NCBI GenBank assembly: GCA_964605235.1
Contig: CAZSBB010000023.1
Location: 42,031 to 106,030 of the forward strand
Direction of reading: 5' to 3'
DNA from: CAZSBB01 sp964605235
GTDB lineage: Bacteria; Planctomycetota; Phycisphaerae; Phycisphaerales; Phycisphaeraceae
DNA length: 64,000 nucleotides
Position numbers and translations under genes: made by a program. Numbering within the stretch: position 1 is the stretch's first letter; the number at the start of each line of letters is the position of its first letter. Positions 60,500 through 64,000 of this stretch are shown here, in pieces. Below the pieces are notes generated by a model, which did no database searches, was not told the DNA's origin, and was given only the letters and a program-made list of their open reading frames with translations.

Positions 60500-61553
60500 G
60501 TTTTATCTCCTGCTGACGGCGACGGGGTTGGCGCTGCTAGTGACGGCTTGGCCGCGCTGGGGGTTGTTGGCGTGGTTGCGGCGGCGGCGCCGGGCGCGCT
60601 GGCAGCGGCAGGTCGAGGATGTGCTCAAGCATCTGCTCAGCGCCAGCTATGACGCCCAGCCGATGTCGCCCGCAGCGCTCACGGGGGCGGCGCGGCTGTC
60701 GCCACAAACCATGCTTCGGCTGCTCGAGCAGATGAGTCGGCATGAGTTGGTGCAATTCCATGACGAATGGGTGCGCCTGACCGCCACCGGCCGCAAGCGG
60801 GCGCTGCATGTGCTGCGGGCGCATCGGCTCTACGAACGCTACCTCGCCGACGAAGCGGGCCTCGCGATCAACCAGTTGCACCGCGATGCCGAGCGCATCG
60901 AGCATGAGCTGAGCCCCAGTGAAGTGGATCAGCTCAATGAAGCCCTGGGCTATCCGCGCGTCGATCCGCATGGCGATCCCATCCCCGATGCCGCCGGCCA
61001 ACTGGAACGGCAGCCGCGCACCGTGCTGGGCGCCTGGCCGCTGAATCGGCCGGGGGTGGTGGCGCATGTGGAGGACGAGCCGCCCGGTGCGCTGCGGCAG
61101 CTCCTCGCCACGGGACTCAAGCCCGGCGCGCTGGTGCGCGTGCGTGCCGCCGACGCTCAGGGCCTGGACCTGCTCGTGGAGGGACAACCCGCGCGGCTCA
61201 GCGGCGCGCTGGCGCTGGGCGTGCATGTCACAGCGTTGCCCCCGGCCGGCCTGCACTCGGCCACAGCAACTGAACCAGCCGCTGGCGCCACCATCGCATT
61301 GTCAGCACTCCCGCTGGGCGCCGCAGCGACGGTGCTGGCGCTGGCGCCCGGCTGCCGCGGCCTGACCCGCCGGCGACTGCTGGACCTGGGCTTGACGCCT
61401 GGCGCGGTGGTGCAGGCGGAACTCGCCAACGTCGGACGCTCCGCCACCGCGTATCGCATCCGCGGCACGCTCATCGCCCTGCGGCAAACACAAGCCCGCG
61501 CGGTGCGCGTACAGCCGCTGATCCCCGCCACCACGCCGGGAGCGCCGGCATGA
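60492..61553 (+). CDS. membrane-anchored DtxR-like regulator fused to two FeoA domains
   Basis: This 353-residue protein starts with a membrane helix (MILFYLLLTATGLALLVTAWPRWGLLAWL), then a basic turn. Residues about 38-110 form a DtxR-type winged helix (VEDVLKHLLSASYDAQPMSPAALTGAARLSPQTMLRLLEQM), followed by the metal-binding and dimer helix HRLYERYLADEAGLAINQLHRDAERIEHELS. Two FeoA/SH3-like domains follow: about 175-255 (PPGALRQLLATGLKPGALVRV) and 265-350 (LTRRRLLDLGLTPGAVVQAEL). FeoA is normally a separate 75-residue protein that helps FeoB. The gene overlaps feoB by 4 bases, so the fusion probably senses iron and serves the transporter. A membrane-bound DtxR is unusual. Confidence 0.87.
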   Translation: MILFYLLLTATGLALLVTAWPRWGLLAWLRRRRRARWQRQVEDVLKHLLSASYDAQPMSPAALTGAARLSPQTMLRLLEQMSRHELVQFHDEWVRLTATGRKRALHVLRAHRLYERYLADEAGLAINQLHRDAERIEHELSPSEVDQLNEALGYPRVDPHGDPIPDAAGQLERQPRTVLGAWPLNRPGVVAHVEDEPPGALRQLLATGLKPGALVRVRAADAQGLDLLVEGQPARLSGALALGVHVTALPPAGLHSATATEPAAGATIALSALPLGAAATVLALAPGCRGLTRRRLLDLGLTPGAVVQAELANVGRSATAYRIRGTLIALRQTQARAVRVQPLIPATTPGAPA

Positions 61554-63715
61554 GCATTCCCCGCAACGAGCCGGTGCTCGCGCTGGCGGGCAATCCCAAC
61601 ACGGGCAAGTCCACGGTGTTCAATGCGCTCACCGGCCTGCGCCAGCACACCGGCAACTGGCCGGGCAAAACCGTCACCCGCGCCGAGGGAACCTTCCAGC
61701 GCCGCGGCCGACGCTATCGCCTGGTTGACCTGCCGGGCACCTATTCACTGCTGTCGGCGTCCACGGATGAGGAAATCGCCCGCGATTTCATCCTGCTGGG
61801 CCAACCCGATTGCACCATCGTCGTCACCGATGCCACCTGTCTCGAACGCAATCTCAATCTCGTCTACCAGGTGCTCGAAATCACCCCGCGCGTGGTGGTC
61901 TGCGTCAATCTGCTCGACGAAGCTCGAAGGCGCGGCTTCACCATCGATCTGCCCGCACTGGCGCAGCAACTTGGTGTGCCGGTGGTCGGCACGGCAGCGC
62001 GGCGGGGCGTCGGGCTGGGGCAACTGATCGACACCGTCGCCCAGGTGGTGCAGGGCCAACTTCATCCACTGCCTCACCTGCCGCCCACACCGGCGCCGTT
62101 GCGTCCGGCTGTGGAAGAGCTGTCCCAGCGCTTGCGCCGTGTGATGCCGGGGCTGACCAATCCGCGCTGGATCGCGTATCGATTGCTCGAAGGCGACCAT
62201 CGCCTGCGCGAAGCCTTGACCACCGGCGAACTGGCGCAGCTCTGCTCCGGGACGCAGTGGGATGAACAAGCCCAGGTCGAGATCAAAGCCTTGCTGCATA
62301 CGGTCGATCATCTGCGCCGGCAGGTGGGCGAGCATTTTCGCGATGAACTGGTCAGCGCGGTGTACGCCCAGGCGCATCAGGTGGCGCAGGCGGTGGTGCA
62401 GACGCAACCCGCGCAGGAACGCTGGGATCGCCGGCTGGATCGCGTGTTGACGCATCCGGTGTGGGGTTGGCCGACGATGCTGCTGGCGCTGGCGCTGGTG
62501 TTCTGGCTGACAGTGGCGGGGGCGAATGTGCCGTCGCGGATTTTGTCGGGCTTGCTGATGGACCCCGGCGGGCTGGGGCCGTGGTTGCCCATGAGCCTGC
62601 TGGATGTGCTGCACCGGGGATTCGACGCGCTGGGCGCCCCCGGTTGGCTCAGCGGTTGTCTGCTCGACGGCGTGTACCTGTGCGTGGCGTGGGTGGTGAG
62701 TGTGATGCTGCCGCCGATGGCGATTTTCTTTCCGCTGTTCACCTTGCTGGAGGACCTGGGCTATCTGCCGCGCGTGGCGTTCAACCTGGACCCGTTGTTT
62801 CAGGGCTGCGGCGCCCACGGCAAACAGGCGCTGACCATGTGCATGGGGTTCGGCTGCAATGCCGCCGGGGTGACTGCTTGCCGGATTATTGACTCGCCGC
62901 GCGAGAAGCTCATTGCGATCCTGACCAACAACTTCATGATCTGCAACGGGCGCTTCCCGACGGTAATCGTCATCGCCGCCCTGACCGCTTCGCAACTGGG
63001 ACTCTCGGCGGGATTGACCTCGGTGGTCAGCGCCGCCCTGGTGATGGGCCTGGTGCTGCTGGGAGTGGCGTTGATGTTCGCCAGTTCCTGGTTGCTGTCG
63101 CGCACGGTGCTGCGCGGCGAAGCCTCGACTTTCACGCTGGAAATGCCCCCCTACCGCCGGCCGGCAGTGCTGCGGATTCTCGTCAGTTCGCTCATTGACC
63201 GCACGCTGCTGGTGCTGGGCCGGGCGATCATGGTGGCGGCGCCGGCAGGGCTGGTGATCTGGCTGGTGGCGCATGTGCAGATCGCCGGGCAGCCGCTGGC
63301 GCAGAGCCTGACGGCAGCGCTCGACCCGCTGGGCCGGTTCATGGGCGTGGGCGGCGGCGTGGTGCTGCTGGCGTATGTGATCGCCATTCCCGCCAACGAA
63401 ATTGTCGTGCCCACCATCATGCTGCTGCTGGTGCTGCTGGGCGGCGACCGCGGCCTGGGACTCTCGGCGGACCACATGATCAACGCCGACCCGCAGGTGA
63501 TGGCAACCTTCCTCCGCGCCAACGGCTGGACCACCGCGACCTGCGTGTGTTTCCTGCTGCTGGTGCTGATCCACAACCCCTGCGGCACCACCATCTGGAC
63601 CATCTGGAAGGAAACCCACAGCCGCCGCTGGACCCTGCTGGCGGCGCTGGGCCCGGTGGTGCTGGGCGTGGCGACCTGCGCCCTGGCGGCGCACGCGCTG
63701 GCGTGGCTGAGCTGA
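61550..63715 (+). CDS. feoB: ferrous iron transport protein B
   Basis: This 721-residue protein takes up Fe(II) across the inner membrane. The N-terminal G domain has G1 GNPNTGKST (residues 14-22), G3 DLPG (RLVDLPGTYSLLSAS) and G4 NLLDE, followed by a helical GDP-dissociation-inhibitor-like region. The membrane part has the two Gate motifs: PPMAIFFPLFTLLEDLGYLPRVAFNLDPLFQGCGAHGKQALTMCMGFGCNAAGV, and the late segment IPANEIVVPTIMLLLV. FGCNA and the Cys around it fit known FeoB conservation. Length is slightly below the 750-800 of many homologues. It is translationally coupled to the DtxR-FeoA fusion. Confidence 0.96.
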   Translation: MSIPRNEPVLALAGNPNTGKSTVFNALTGLRQHTGNWPGKTVTRAEGTFQRRGRRYRLVDLPGTYSLLSASTDEEIARDFILLGQPDCTIVVTDATCLERNLNLVYQVLEITPRVVVCVNLLDEARRRGFTIDLPALAQQLGVPVVGTAARRGVGLGQLIDTVAQVVQGQLHPLPHLPPTPAPLRPAVEELSQRLRRVMPGLTNPRWIAYRLLEGDHRLREALTTGELAQLCSGTQWDEQAQVEIKALLHTVDHLRRQVGEHFRDELVSAVYAQAHQVAQAVVQTQPAQERWDRRLDRVLTHPVWGWPTMLLALALVFWLTVAGANVPSRILSGLLMDPGGLGPWLPMSLLDVLHRGFDALGAPGWLSGCLLDGVYLCVAWVVSVMLPPMAIFFPLFTLLEDLGYLPRVAFNLDPLFQGCGAHGKQALTMCMGFGCNAAGVTACRIIDSPREKLIAILTNNFMICNGRFPTVIVIAALTASQLGLSAGLTSVVSAALVMGLVLLGVALMFASSWLLSRTVLRGEASTFTLEMPPYRRPAVLRILVSSLIDRTLLVLGRAIMVAAPAGLVIWLVAHVQIAGQPLAQSLTAALDPLGRFMGVGGGVVLLAYVIAIPANEIVVPTIMLLLVLLGGDRGLGLSADHMINADPQVMATFLRANGWTTATCVCFLLLVLIHNPCGTTIWTIWKETHSRRWTLLAALGPVVLGVATCALAAHALAWLS

Positions 63716-64000
63716 CGCCCAGCCTTTGCATTCGGATGTGGTTCAAGCCCCGACCCCGTCATTTCCACCAGCTTCTCACCCGCGCACGACGGCAACAACC
63801 AGCAACTGTACGCCTCACCCGAGAGGTTGGTTTTAAAATGTATTTTAATTGAAAATACATTTTATATGCGACCGCGGATGATGGGCACGAACCGATGTGC
63901 CTGGGGGATATGGGGGCGTTGTAGCAGCCGGTTGCGTCAGTGCACTGGTTAGAGCACTTCGCATCATTTCTGGCCGTACCCGCAGGAGCGGAAGTAGTTG
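63716..64000. other. non-coding right edge
   Basis: The 285 bases after feoB contain no convincing gene. Most of the stretch is GC-rich, with a sharp AT-rich palindrome at 63835-63863, listed separately. Confidence 0.5.
63835..63863. promoter_or_regulatory. perfect 12-base AT-rich inverted repeat
   Basis: AAAATGTATTTT and AAAATACATTTT are exact inverses around AATTG. It lies 119 bases after the feoB stop, in GC-rich surroundings, and is followed by TATATG. Operator for a gene beyond the right edge or a bidirectional terminator are both possible. Confidence 0.6.

Noticed and set aside
61745..63694. Minus-strand open frame of 649 codons
   Set aside because: Antisense to feoB, no motif.
63931..63975. 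tRNA-like D arm (GTGC...TGGTTAGA...GCAC)
   Set aside because: The sequence after it up to the window edge does not form an anticodon arm or a T arm with a GGTTC-type loop, so it is treated as chance.

Overview
The window is GC-rich, densely coding DNA that most resembles a polysaccharide-degrading planctomycete, probably of class Phycisphaerae. Lentisphaerota or Verrucomicrobiota cannot be excluded from this sequence alone. The pointers are four pseudopilin-like proteins with a FTLIELLVVISII leader and an H-X9-DG-type tail, three transcription factors that join a GntR winged helix to a LacI-type sensor, three sulfatases, three large proteins of the YetA/exo-rhamnogalacturonan-lyase type, a DUF4838 protein, and hydrolases of families GH20, GH29 and GH32. 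I see no phage, insertion sequence, CRISPR array, rRNA or complete tRNA.

Layout. (A) 1-11.1 kb: a minus-strand group (GntR/LacI regulator, two pseudopilins, a very large secreted glycosidase-like protein that runs off the left edge) stands back to back with two sulfatases and an MFS exporter; a perfect palindrome lies in the divergent promoter. (B) 11.1-12.9 kb: a phytanoyl-CoA-dioxygenase-like gene and an AraC regulator, divergent. (C) 13.2-20.0 kb: seven plus-strand genes with overlapping or touching ends for lipid modification (acyl desaturase, FAD oxidoreductase, DUF1365, two cyclopropane-synthase-like methyltransferases, DUF2878, DUF1295). (D) 20.1-32.6 kb: a six-gene minus-strand operon (GntR/LacI regulator, pseudopilin, small membrane protein, two YetA-like proteins, a polysaccharide-deacetylase-like protein) preceded by a sulfatase. 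(E) 32.8-42.4 kb: a pseudopilin divergent from a third GntR/LacI regulator, which leads DUF4838, YetA-like and GH20 genes. (F) 42.4-50.5 kb: a Gfo/Idh/MocA oxidoreductase and cell-envelope glycosylation genes (GT2, YfhO, two GT-C membrane proteins), then DUF488. (G) 50.6-58.8 kb: YHS protein, GH32, two tandem antiporter-EIIA fusions, and a diguanylate cyclase with a small partner. (H) 58.9-63.7 kb: GH29 fucosidase, then a membrane-anchored DtxR-FeoA fusion coupled to FeoB.

How the parts fit. Regions A, D and E repeat one plan: a single-component sugar-type regulator, one or two pseudopilins, and secreted carbohydrate-active proteins. The large lyase-like and glycosidase-like proteins carry signal peptides, while the sulfatases, GH20, GH29 and GH32 do not. 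That split suggests extracytoplasmic cutting or binding of a complex, perhaps sulfated, fucose-, hexosamine- and rhamnogalacturonan-like glycan, followed by completion inside the cell; the substrate is inference. A family of short GC-rich palindromes with a GGGGCTAA-type edge recurs in intergenic gaps. The least described item is the recurring regulator-pseudopilin-hydrolase module; the lipid cluster and the iron-sensor fusion with an operator-like palindrome over its start codon are the next most interesting.
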